Assembly (NCBI GenBank): GCA_965216915.1
Contig: CBDCGS010000011.1
Location: 1,116,001 to 1,180,000 of the forward strand
Direction: 5' to 3'
From: CBDCGS01 sp965216915
GTDB lineage: Bacteria > Pseudomonadota > Alphaproteobacteria > UBA828
DNA: 64,000 bases
The translations under genes and the position numbers were made by a program. The notes under the pieces are model-generated. The model saw only the letters and a list, made by a program, of their open reading frames with translations, did not search any database and was not told the origin of the DNA. Shown here in pieces: positions 24,330 through 31,379 of the stretch (positions are counted from its first letter, which is position 1; every line of letters starts with the position of its first letter).

Positions 24330-24749
24330 ATGCCCGCGTTGAAGGGAACCAAGACCGAGCAAAACCTCAAGGACGCATTTGCCGGAGAATCTCAGGCGAA
24401 CCGCCGCTACCTTTATTTCGCTCGCAAGGCGGACGTCGAGGGCTACAACGACGTTTCGGCAATTTTCCGGTCCACGGCCGAGGGCGAGACAGGCCATGCC
24501 CACGGTCACCTCGATTATTTGCAGGAGACGGGCGATCCGGCGACCGGTCAGCCGATCGGTGCGACGCGTGACAACCTGGCGGCCGCGGTTGCGGGCGAGA
24601 CGCACGAATACACCGACATGTATCCGAGCATGGCGCGGGCAGCGCGCGAAGAGGGCTTCGACGAGATCGCGGATTGGTTCGAGACGCTCGCCAAGGCCGA
24701 GAAATCGCACGCCGGCCGATTCCAAAAGGCGTTGGACACGTTGGACTAG
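24330..24749 (+). CDS. Rubrerythrin-like di-iron protein
   Basis: A 139-residue ferritin-like protein, probably a peroxide reductase. Metal ligands typical of rubrerythrin are in place: E20, E53 with H56 (EGETGH), E90 (possibly E93), and E124 with H127 (AEKSH). There is no C-terminal rubredoxin domain, so electrons must come from a separate donor; the Fe-S oxidoreductase encoded next is an obvious candidate. The ATG at 24330 is chosen because GGGGGAGAG precedes it; an upstream ATG at 24279 lies in the leader. It is the first gene after the ICE-like site. Confidence 0.88.
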   Translation: MPALKGTKTEQNLKDAFAGESQANRRYLYFARKADVEGYNDVSAIFRSTAEGETGHAHGHLDYLQETGDPATGQPIGATRDNLAAAVAGETHEYTDMYPSMARAAREEGFDEIADWFETLAKAEKSHAGRFQKALDTLD

Positions 24750-24757
24750 GGGGATCG

Positions 24758-24788
24758 GGCGCCTTGCGGCTATCGGCCGCGGGGCGCC
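24758..24788 (+). promoter_or_regulatory. Strong intercistronic stem-loop
   Basis: A 13-base-pair stem (GGCGCCTTGCGGC pairing with GCCGCGGGGCGCC, two G-U pairs) closes a five-base loop. No T run follows. It may protect the rubrerythrin mRNA or set the ratio to the downstream genes. A second hairpin (ACGCGGC/GCCGCGT) is at 24819-24840. Confidence 0.6.
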
Positions 24789-24862
24789 TCCTTCCGAACA
24801 CCCGCTGAAGGTGGCCACACGCGGCTAGGTCTGGCCGCGTCGGTCTCTGGAGTATCCGCCAG

Positions 24863-26206
24863 ATGTCGGCATCCGACGGCGCGCCGTTTCGTCATCCCAT
24901 CCCCTGGCGCGACCCTCAGTATTACGATCCAGACGCGCTGGACGCGGAGTTGCGGCGCGTCTTCGACATCTGCCACGGCTGCCGGCGCTGCTTCAGCCTC
25001 TGTGACTCCTTTCCGCGGCTGTTTGATTTGATCGACGACTCAAACACCGGTGAGCTCGATTCGGTGGGGTCGAGCGGCTTCAAGCACATCGTCGACGCAT
25101 GCACGCTTTGTGACATGTGCTTCATGACCATGTGTCCGTACACGCCGCCACACGAATGGGACGTCGATTTTCCCCATTTGATGTTGCGCTATCGCGCGGT
25201 CGATCGGCGTGCGGGCCGGCGGCACACGAAAGCATCGCCACAGCTTGCGGAGACCGATCGGAATGGCCGCTTGGGCCGCCACTTCGCGCCGCTGATGAAC
25301 TGGGGCTCGAATGCCGAGAACCGGCTGGCCCGCTCCCTTATGGAGACGTTCGCAGGTGTCCACCGCGACGCCCATCTGCCGCGCTTTCATCGTCGCACGC
25401 TGCAGGACCGCGCGGACAAGGGTCAGGCGCCCACGGTCAATCGGGATGCGCCCGCCTTCGGGCGCAAGGCGGTGCTCTACGCCACCTGCTTCTCCAACTA
25501 CAACGCACCTGAGATCGGTGAGGCGGCGCGTGCGGTGCTCGCGCACAACGGGATCGAGACGGAGGTCGTCTACCCGCAATGTTGCGGCATGCCGCAACTT
25601 GAGGAGGGAGACATCGGTCGTGTCGCGGACGCGGCCAAGAATGTCGCCGCCGAGCTCGGCGGATGGATCGACCGGGGCTACGACATCGTCGCCCTGGTCG
25701 CCAGTTGCGCGCTGATGGTTAAGCTCGAATGGCCGCTGATCCTGCCGGACGATGCCGCGGTGAAGCGGCTCTCTGAGCACTCCTACGATCTCTGCGAATA
25801 TGTGGTGTCGATCGGGCGCGAGCCTGGTCTCGTGGATGGCATGAAGCCGATCGAGGGCGGCATCGCACTTCACATCCCGTGTCATGAGAGAGCACAGAAT
25901 GTCGGGCGCAAGGCTGCCGACATGCTGGCGCTCGTCCCCGACACGGAGGTCTCGGTGATCGAGCGATGCTCAGGCCATGGCGGCTCAATCGGGGTCACCA
26001 AGGAGTTCCACGAGGTCGCGCTCAAGGTCGGGCGGCCTGTGTTCAAGCGCGCCAATGAGGCGGCGAAGCGCTACGTCTCCTCCGCTTGTCCGCTCGCAGG
26101 CGCCCACATCGTGCAAGGGATGCAGATGGACGCCGACAATGCCACCGTCGAGCAGGCGCGCCACCCGATCCAATTGCTTGCGAAGTCCTACGGGCTCGCG
26201 CCATAG
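24863..26206 (+). CDS. Two-cluster Fe-S oxidoreductase with CCG domains (GlpC/HdrB-like)
   Basis: A 447-residue protein resembling the GlpC and heterodisulfide-reductase B/D families. The N-terminal region binds two 4Fe-4S clusters: cysteines 37, 40, 43, 47 (CHGCRRCFSLC) and 80, 83, 86, 91 (CTLCDMCFMTMC, with a four-residue last gap). The first CCG domain is intact (PQCCGMP near 239). The second is degenerate (CSGHGG near 367), so any cysteine-ligated cofactor would be bound asymmetrically. No membrane segment is seen. It lies between rubrerythrin and a DUF3501 gene, which suggests a soluble electron carrier for peroxide reduction. The electron donor and substrate are unknown. Confidence 0.85.
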   Translation: MSASDGAPFRHPIPWRDPQYYDPDALDAELRRVFDICHGCRRCFSLCDSFPRLFDLIDDSNTGELDSVGSSGFKHIVDACTLCDMCFMTMCPYTPPHEWDVDFPHLMLRYRAVDRRAGRRHTKASPQLAETDRNGRLGRHFAPLMNWGSNAENRLARSLMETFAGVHRDAHLPRFHRRTLQDRADKGQAPTVNRDAPAFGRKAVLYATCFSNYNAPEIGEAARAVLAHNGIETEVVYPQCCGMPQLEEGDIGRVADAAKNVAAELGGWIDRGYDIVALVASCALMVKLEWPLILPDDAAVKRLSEHSYDLCEYVVSIGREPGLVDGMKPIEGGIALHIPCHERAQNVGRKAADMLALVPDTEVSVIERCSGHGGSIGVTKEFHEVALKVGRPVFKRANEAAKRYVSSACPLAGAHIVQGMQMDADNATVEQARHPIQLLAKSYGLAP

Positions 26207-26217
26207 GAACTCCGATC

Positions 26218-26811
26218 ATGGCGGCGCGACATCAGGTAACCCCCGACGACGTGATGGACATGGCCGCGTACGCCGCCGTGCGCAAGGAGAAGCGCGCCGC
26301 GATCGCCGCCCTGAAGCGTGATCGTCGCTTGAGCGTGGGGCCCTTTGCCACCTTCTATTTCGAGAGCTACGAGACCATGTGGATGCAAATCCACGAAATG
26401 CTCTACATCGAGCGCGGCGGCGACGCACAGATTCCGGGCGAGCTCGAAGCCTACAATCCGCTCATTCCACAAGGCAAAGAGCTCGTTGCGACGTTGATGT
26501 TCGAGATCGAGGATCCCGACCACCGGGCGCGCGTGCTCTATCGCATCGCGGGCGTCGAGGCCACGATCCGCCTGGAGCTCGACGGTCGCGAAATTGCCGC
26601 CGTGCCGGTCGAAGAGCCAACAGAACGCACGTCGCCCGATGGCAAGACGTCGTCCGTGCATTTCGTCCGCTTCCCGTTTTCCGATGCCGATATCGCGCTC
26701 TTCGAGGCGCAATCGACGCGTCCGGTGCTCGGCTTCACGCACGAGCATTACGCACACATGGCGGTCATGCCGGATGCGGTGCGGGCGGCGCTTGCAGCCG
26801 ATTTTGCCTAG
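26218..26811 (+). CDS. DUF3501 family protein
   Basis: A 197-residue cytosolic protein with no known function. Residues FATFYFESYETMWMQIHEMLYIERGG (about 41-66) and the C-terminal LGFTHEHYAHMAVMP are the recognisable conserved blocks. Several His, Glu and Met residues in these blocks could bind metal, which is speculation. The ATG at 26218 follows the Fe-S oxidoreductase stop by 11 bases. In many proteobacteria DUF3501 genes accompany the same oxidoreductase and rubrerythrin, so a shared redox function is likely. Confidence 0.82.
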   Translation: MAARHQVTPDDVMDMAAYAAVRKEKRAAIAALKRDRRLSVGPFATFYFESYETMWMQIHEMLYIERGGDAQIPGELEAYNPLIPQGKELVATLMFEIEDPDHRARVLYRIAGVEATIRLELDGREIAAVPVEEPTERTSPDGKTSSVHFVRFPFSDADIALFEAQSTRPVLGFTHEHYAHMAVMPDAVRAALAADFA

Positions 26812-26815
26812 CGCG

Positions 26816-27337
26816 TCACTCGGCCGGGCCGTCGAGGCCGGCGCCCCATAGCGCCCTGCCCTCAATCCAACCCTCATAGTCGGCCACGGTCACGCGGCAC
26901 CACGCGCCCGTGCAGGTGAGGAGCTCGACGATGACACCGGGTTCGAGACGCGCCAGGGGTTGGGCGTCGGCGTCGGGTTTTTCGCGAACCAAGCCGGTTT
27001 TACCCATCACGAGGGCCGTGCGGCGCGGCGACAGAAGCCGCTCATGGATCCATCCCCGCGTTCCCTCGTGGTCGCTCACGCGACGCCACTGCTCGAACGC
27101 GGCGGTCACCTCGACCGGGAGACCGCGCCGTTGATAGACCCAGGCGATGGGGTAGCGCTTGCCCGGGCCGACGCGGAGATTGACCTCGTCGGCCTTGAGG
27201 GATGCGAATTGTGGTGGTGTGATTCCATCCGCTGCGCGTACGGCCGGGCTGGCCACGGCCAACACGCCAAGGAGGAAACAAGGCACGAGCCAAGTGGGCA
27301 GGGTCCGGCTGAGGAACTGACCAACGCGAGAAGCCAT
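26816..27337 (-). CDS. Exported bacterial SH3-domain protein
   Basis: A 173-residue protein with an N-terminal hydrophobic segment (LPTWLVPCFLLGVLAVASPAVRA, with a likely signal cleavage after AVRA). Two bacterial SH3 repeats follow: the first with ADEVNLRVGPGKRYPI, the second with KTGLVREKPDADAQPL. Such proteins bind peptidoglycan in the periplasm. The ATG at 27337 is chosen because it begins directly before the signal peptide; in-frame codons further upstream would put 30-50 charged residues in front. It converges with the DUF3501 gene four bases away and is divergent from the dehydrogenase gene. Confidence 0.8.
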   Translation of the reverse strand: MASRVGQFLSRTLPTWLVPCFLLGVLAVASPAVRAADGITPPQFASLKADEVNLRVGPGKRYPIAWVYQRRGLPVEVTAAFEQWRRVSDHEGTRGWIHERLLSPRRTALVMGKTGLVREKPDADAQPLARLEPGVIVELLTCTGAWCRVTVADYEGWIEGRALWGAGLDGPAE

Positions 27338-27364
27338 ACGATGTCGAGTGCAGTTTGTCCGGCG

Positions 27365-27393
27365 GGTTTCCCTTATCATCATAGCCGGAAACC
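27365..27393. repeat. Inverted repeat in the divergent intergenic region
   Basis: GGTTTCC (27365-27371) and GGAAACC (27387-27393) are 7-base arms around a 15-base centre. It sits between the divergent SH3-domain and dehydrogenase genes and may be an operator, though no regulator is suggested. Confidence 0.3.
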
Positions 27394-27489
27394 GCAGGGG
27401 GTTCGATTGAGTCGCTCGGGACCGTTTGCTAAACACACGCATCCCGGCCCGAAAGGCCTGTCGCGGTGCGGCCGCGGAAAGGCATGCGC

Positions 27490-28479
27490 ATGACAACCGG
27501 CAAGAGTGTGAGGGTCGTCGTGACGCGCCGTCTCCCCGAGGAGATCGAGGCGCGCATGATGGAGCTCTTCGATACGCGGCTCAATCCGGACGACACGCAG
27601 CTCGGACGCGAGGCGCTGATCGAGGCCGTGCGCGATGCCGATGTTCTAGTACCCACCGTCACGGACACGATCGATGCCGAGGTCATCAATGCACCGGGCG
27701 CTAGGGTGAAGCTGATCGCAAGCTTCGGAACCGGTGTCGACCACATCGACGTTGCCGCGGCGCACGCAAGAAAGATCACCGTCACCAACACGCCCGGCGT
27801 CCTGACGGAAGACACGGCCGACATGGCGATGGCGCTGATCCTCGCCGTGCCGCGTCGCCTCGTGGAAGGCGAACGCCTCGTGCGGAGCGGCGAATGGGCC
27901 GGTTGGGCGCCCACCACGATGCTCGGCCACCGCATCTGGGGAAAACGGCTCGGCATCATCGGCATGGGACGCATTGGCCAAGCCGTCGCGCGGCGCGCGC
28001 GCGGCTTCGGGCTCTCGATCCACTATCACAATCGGAACCGGCTCCACACGTCGATCGAGGAGGCGCTCGAAGCGACATGGTGGCAGAGCCTGGATCAGAT
28101 GCTCGCCCATATGGACTTGATCTCGATCCACTGTCCGAGCACGCCGGCGACCTATCACCTCTTGTCCGCGCGCCGGCTCGGCCTCCTGCGCACTCAGGCC
28201 TACATCGTGAACACGTCCCGTGGCCACGTGATCGACGAGGGAGCGCTCGCGAAGTTGCTTCGGGAGGGGCGTATCGCGGGAGCGGGCCTCGATGTCTACG
28301 AGCACGAGCCCGAGATCAACCCGGCGCTGCGCCCGCTCGACAACGTCGTGCTCCTCCCCCACATCGGCTCGGCGACGATCGAGGGCCGCATCGACATGGG
28401 CGAGAAGGTGCTGATCAACATCCAGACCTTCGCAGATGGCCACGCGCCACCGGATCGCGTGATCGATCCTGGTCTTTGA
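27490..28479 (+). CDS. gyaR: D-isomer-specific 2-hydroxyacid dehydrogenase (D-glycerate/glyoxylate reductase)
   Basis: A 329-residue NAD(P)-dependent reductase, most like the D-glycerate dehydrogenase / glyoxylate-hydroxypyruvate reductase branch. The Rossmann motif GMGRIGQAVARRARGFG, NTSRGHVIDEGAL (catalytic Arg region), DVYEHEPE (Glu) and LLPHIGSAT (catalytic His) are all visible. The ATG at 27490 is preferred because GGAAAGG lies seven bases upstream; ATG at 27484 and GTG at 27466 are alternatives. It stands alone between the divergent SH3-domain gene and the convergent moeB. Confidence 0.85.
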   Translation: MTTGKSVRVVVTRRLPEEIEARMMELFDTRLNPDDTQLGREALIEAVRDADVLVPTVTDTIDAEVINAPGARVKLIASFGTGVDHIDVAAAHARKITVTNTPGVLTEDTADMAMALILAVPRRLVEGERLVRSGEWAGWAPTTMLGHRIWGKRLGIIGMGRIGQAVARRARGFGLSIHYHNRNRLHTSIEEALEATWWQSLDQMLAHMDLISIHCPSTPATYHLLSARRLGLLRTQAYIVNTSRGHVIDEGALAKLLREGRIAGAGLDVYEHEPEINPALRPLDNVVLLPHIGSATIEGRIDMGEKVLINIQTFADGHAPPDRVIDPGL

Positions 28480-28542
28480 TCGCACACCTGGAGCATGTCA
28501 CGTTCGCTCATGCTCACGCGAAAGGCTCCATCTCATTGGAAT

Positions 28543-28558
28543 CGACGCAAATGCGTCG
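28543..28558. repeat. Perfect palindrome in a convergent gap
   Basis: CGACGCA and TGCGTCG flank AA, giving a 16-base symmetrical sequence between the dehydrogenase and moeB ends. It lacks a T run, so it is a poor terminator. Its role is unknown. Confidence 0.35.
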
Positions 28559-28590
28559 TCGCAGGTGATCCCACCGGCGCGGGATTTGCT

Positions 28591-29412
28591 CTACGTGGTG
28601 GCGCAGTGTGCGGCCGGCGCCGTTTGCTTATGCAGCGAGAGGTCGGTGATGCGCGGGGTGTCGCCACACAGCGCACAGCCCGGATCCCTGCGCACACGCA
28701 CCTTTCGGAAGGTCGTGCGCAAGGCGTCATAGATGAGGAGCTGACCCGATAGGCTCTCACCGACGTCGAGCAGCTCCTTCAGCACCTCGGTCGCTTGGAG
28801 AGTCCCCATCGAGCCGGCCACGGCGCCGAGAATCCCGCCCTCGGCACATGACGGAATGAGGCCGGGCGGCGGGGGCTCGGGAAAAATGCATCGGTAGCAA
28901 GGATTTTCGCCGCCGAGATAGGCCTTGTAGGTGCTGAGCTGACCGTCGAAGCGGAGGATCGCGGCCGAGACCAGCGGCTTCCGCGCGAAATAGCACGCGT
29001 CATTGAGGAGAAACCGTGTGTCGAAATTGTCGCTGCCGTCCGCGATCACGTCATACCGCTCGATCAGAGGCCCGATATTCTCGACCGTGAGGCGTTCCGG
29101 GTGCCGCTCGACCACGACATCGGGGTTGATCGTGCCGAGAGTTTCGGCGGCGCTATCGGTCTTGGGCCGTCCGATCCGGGCCTCTGTGTGTATGACTTGG
29201 CGTTGCAGGTTCGACAGCGAAACCGCGTCGTCGTCGACCACGCCAAGGGTCCCGATACCCGCGGCACCGAGATAAAGCAGGAGTGGCGAGCCCAAGCCGC
29301 CGGCACCCACAACCAACACCTTCGCGTCGAGGAGCTTGGCCTGGCCCTCGCCGCCGACCTCCTTGAGAAGGATGTGACGGGCGTAGCGTTCGAGCTGGCG
29401 TTCGTTGAACAT
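28591..29412 (-). CDS. moeB: MoeB/ThiF-family adenylyltransferase
   Basis: A 273-residue E1-like enzyme that adenylates the C-terminal Gly-Gly of MoaD- or ThiS-like sulfur carriers. The nucleotide-binding loop VLVVGAGGLGSPLLLYL is near residue 32. The DGSDNFDTRFLLND segment is near 125. Zinc cysteines appear as CYRC and, near the C-terminus, CALCG. There is no rhodanese domain. It follows cysK by 13 bases, so it sits in a sulfur-metabolism context. Whether it serves molybdopterin, thiamine or cysteine synthesis is undecided; MoeB is the usual call. Confidence 0.9.
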   Translation of the reverse strand: MFNERQLERYARHILLKEVGGEGQAKLLDAKVLVVGAGGLGSPLLLYLGAAGIGTLGVVDDDAVSLSNLQRQVIHTEARIGRPKTDSAAETLGTINPDVVVERHPERLTVENIGPLIERYDVIADGSDNFDTRFLLNDACYFARKPLVSAAILRFDGQLSTYKAYLGGENPCYRCIFPEPPPPGLIPSCAEGGILGAVAGSMGTLQATEVLKELLDVGESLSGQLLIYDALRTTFRKVRVRRDPGCALCGDTPRITDLSLHKQTAPAAHCATT

Positions 29413-29425
29413 GGGGTTGGTCCGG

Positions 29426-30427
29426 TCAGAGCTCGCTGAAGAGGTCCGTCGACAGATAGCGCTCCGCGAACGAGGGGAGGATCACGACGATGCGCTTGCC
29501 CTCCATTCCCTCGCGCGCGCCAACCTCGAGGGCCGCCGCGATCGCTGCACCGGAGGAAATGCCGACGGGGATGCCCTCGAGTCGCGCGGTCAGGCGTGCC
29601 ACCTCGAAGGCCGTCTCGTTGCCGATTGCGAGGATCTCGTCGATCACGGCGCGGTTCAGCACGCCGGGCACGAAACCGGCACCGATCCCTTGGATCTTGT
29701 GTGGCCCGGCGCAGGCGCCGCTCAGGATGGCGCTGTCCTCCGGTTCGACGGCGACGACCTTCAAGTTCGGGAGCCGCGGCTTTAGCACCTCGCCGACACC
29801 GGTGATCGTTCCGCCGGTGCCGACGCCTGCGACGAAGATGTCGAGCTCTCCGCCGGTGTCGCGCCAAATCTCCTCGGCCGTGGTCACCCGATGGATCGCC
29901 GGGTTGGCAGGATTTTCGAACTGTTGGGGCATCACGGCGTCTGGAAGGCTTGCCACAAGCTCTTCCGCGCGCGCGAGGGCACCCTTCATACCCTTGGCGG
30001 CCGGCGTCAACTCGAGCTCCGCCCCGAGCAGCTTGAGAATCTTGCGCCGCTCGACGGACATGCTCTCGGGCATGGTCAGGATCAGCCGGTATCCTTTGGC
30101 CGCGGCCACGAAGGCGAGCGCGATCCCCGTGTTGCCCGATGTCGGCTCCACCAACACCGTTCGATCGGGCGCGACGTGGCCGGTGGCTTCGGCCGCCTCG
30201 ATCATGGCGAACCCAATTCGGTCCTTGACCGAGGCCAGCGGGTTGAAGAATTCGAGCTTGCCGACAATTTCGGCGTGACAGCCGCGCTCGGCGGGCAAGC
30301 GGTTGAAGCGGACAAGCGGCGTCGACCCGACGGTTTGCGCGATATTGTCGTAGATCCGGTCGCGCTCAACCGGCGGCGGAACGCGCGCCGCATCGAGTTT
30401 TTCTCCCGTCCCACCCTGGTCAGCCAT
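29426..30427 (-). CDS. cysK: Cysteine synthase (O-acetylserine sulfhydrylase)
   Basis: A PLP-dependent enzyme of 333 residues making cysteine from O-acetylserine and sulfide. The PLP lysine is K68 in NPLASVKDRIG. The phosphate loop TSGNTGIALAF and the GTGGTITGVGE motif are present. A ~25-residue N-terminal extension precedes the usual start. The ATG at 30427 has AGGAG just upstream; an ATG at 30439 overlaps the Rrf2-gene stop and could be used by coupling. The gene is directly downstream of an Rrf2 regulator, an arrangement seen for sulfur regulators. Confidence 0.93.
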   Translation of the reverse strand: MADQGGTGEKLDAARVPPPVERDRIYDNIAQTVGSTPLVRFNRLPAERGCHAEIVGKLEFFNPLASVKDRIGFAMIEAAEATGHVAPDRTVLVEPTSGNTGIALAFVAAAKGYRLILTMPESMSVERRKILKLLGAELELTPAAKGMKGALARAEELVASLPDAVMPQQFENPANPAIHRVTTAEEIWRDTGGELDIFVAGVGTGGTITGVGEVLKPRLPNLKVVAVEPEDSAILSGACAGPHKIQGIGAGFVPGVLNRAVIDEILAIGNETAFEVARLTARLEGIPVGISSGAAIAAALEVGAREGMEGKRIVVILPSFAERYLSTDLFSEL

Positions 30428-30435
30428 GGCTCTCC

Positions 30436-30915
30436 TCATATCGTGTAATCGATCTCACCGCGTGTCGACGATTTGACCCCGGCTCGGTTGGCCCGCTGGC
30501 AAAGCTCGTCGATCGTCGTCTTTTCGAGGTGCCGCATGATGTCCGCTTGAACCTCATCCCAGAACGGGTCCAGCACCTTCGAGGCCAATCCTGAGCGATG
30601 TTCCGCCTGGTCCGCAAGGTCGTTCGCCTCGACGGTTCGCACGATGCGCGCGATCTCGCCCACGGTGACGCGGCGTCGCTCGCGCGCGAGAACATAGCCG
30701 CCGCGCGGCCCCCGCACGCCCCGTAACACGCCCGCATGCACCAATCGCTGCATGACCTGCTCGAGATAGCGCGCTTGGATGCCGAGGCGCGCGCTTATGT
30801 CGCGCGCCGGGACGGGTTCCAAACCGCCGTGATAGGCAATGTCGACAACCGCCTCGACCGCGCTGGCAAGCTTGCGCGAGACCCACGGGATCGCACCCCC
30901 GTTGTCACCGGTCAT
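30436..30915 (-). CDS. Rrf2-family regulator without Fe-S cysteines (CymR-like)
   Basis: A 159-residue winged-helix regulator. Recognisable family blocks are SARLGIQARYLEQVMQRLVHAGVLRGVRGPRGGYVLAR (about 42-79) and the dimerisation helix near the C-terminus. The three closely spaced cysteines that bind the 2Fe-2S cluster in IscR, NsrR and RirA are absent; the only Cys is near residue 139. It overlaps dut upstream and cysK downstream by 4 bases each. The closest functional model is CymR, which controls cysteine genes in Firmicutes through contact with CysK. That link is an inference. Confidence 0.85.
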   Translation of the reverse strand: MTGDNGGAIPWVSRKLASAVEAVVDIAYHGGLEPVPARDISARLGIQARYLEQVMQRLVHAGVLRGVRGPRGGYVLARERRRVTVGEIARIVRTVEANDLADQAEHRSGLASKVLDPFWDEVQADIMRHLEKTTIDELCQRANRAGVKSSTRGEIDYTI

Positions 30916-31379
30916 TTGGCACGCCCCGTGTGAAGCCCGGTCGAGCCGAAGCCGCCCGTGCCGCGCTGGGTCGGCGGGAGCGACTCGACTTCGCGCAGCG
31001 TCGCCCGCGCAACCGGCGCGATGACGAGTTGCGCGATGCGCATGCCGCGCTCCACGACGAAGCGGCGCTCGCCGAGATTCACCAGCACGATGCCGATCTC
31101 GCCGCGATAATCCGAATCGATGGTGCCCGGGCTGTTCAGCACGGTCACGCCGTGCTTGAGAGCGAGGCCGGAGCGGGGGCGGATCTGCGCTTCATAGCCG
31201 GCGGGGAGGGCAAGCGCGACGCCGGTTGGCACAAGCGCCCGGCTTCCCGGTGAGAGCGGCGTCGGCCCGACGGCGGCGGTGAGATCCAACCCTGCGCTCT
31301 CCGCCGATGCGTAGGCCGGCATCGGAAGATCGCGCGCATGGTCGAGGCGGGTGATCTCGACGGCGATCGGTTCAGTCAT
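30912..31379 (-). CDS. dut: dUTP diphosphatase
   Basis: Hydrolyses dUTP to dUMP, keeping uracil out of DNA. The 155-residue trimeric-type dUTPase has the five family motifs: AGLDLTAA, RPRSGLALKHG, NSPGTIDSDYRGEIG, RIAQLVIAP and the C-terminal RGTGGFGSTG. The ATG at 31379 gives MTEPIAVEI; an earlier in-frame ATG at 31403 falls within coaBC. It overlaps coaBC by 8 bases. The coaBC-dut order is common in proteobacteria. Confidence 0.95.
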   Translation of the reverse strand: MTEPIAVEITRLDHARDLPMPAYASAESAGLDLTAAVGPTPLSPGSRALVPTGVALALPAGYEAQIRPRSGLALKHGVTVLNSPGTIDSDYRGEIGIVLVNLGERRFVVERGMRIAQLVIAPVARATLREVESLPPTQRGTGGFGSTGLHTGRAK

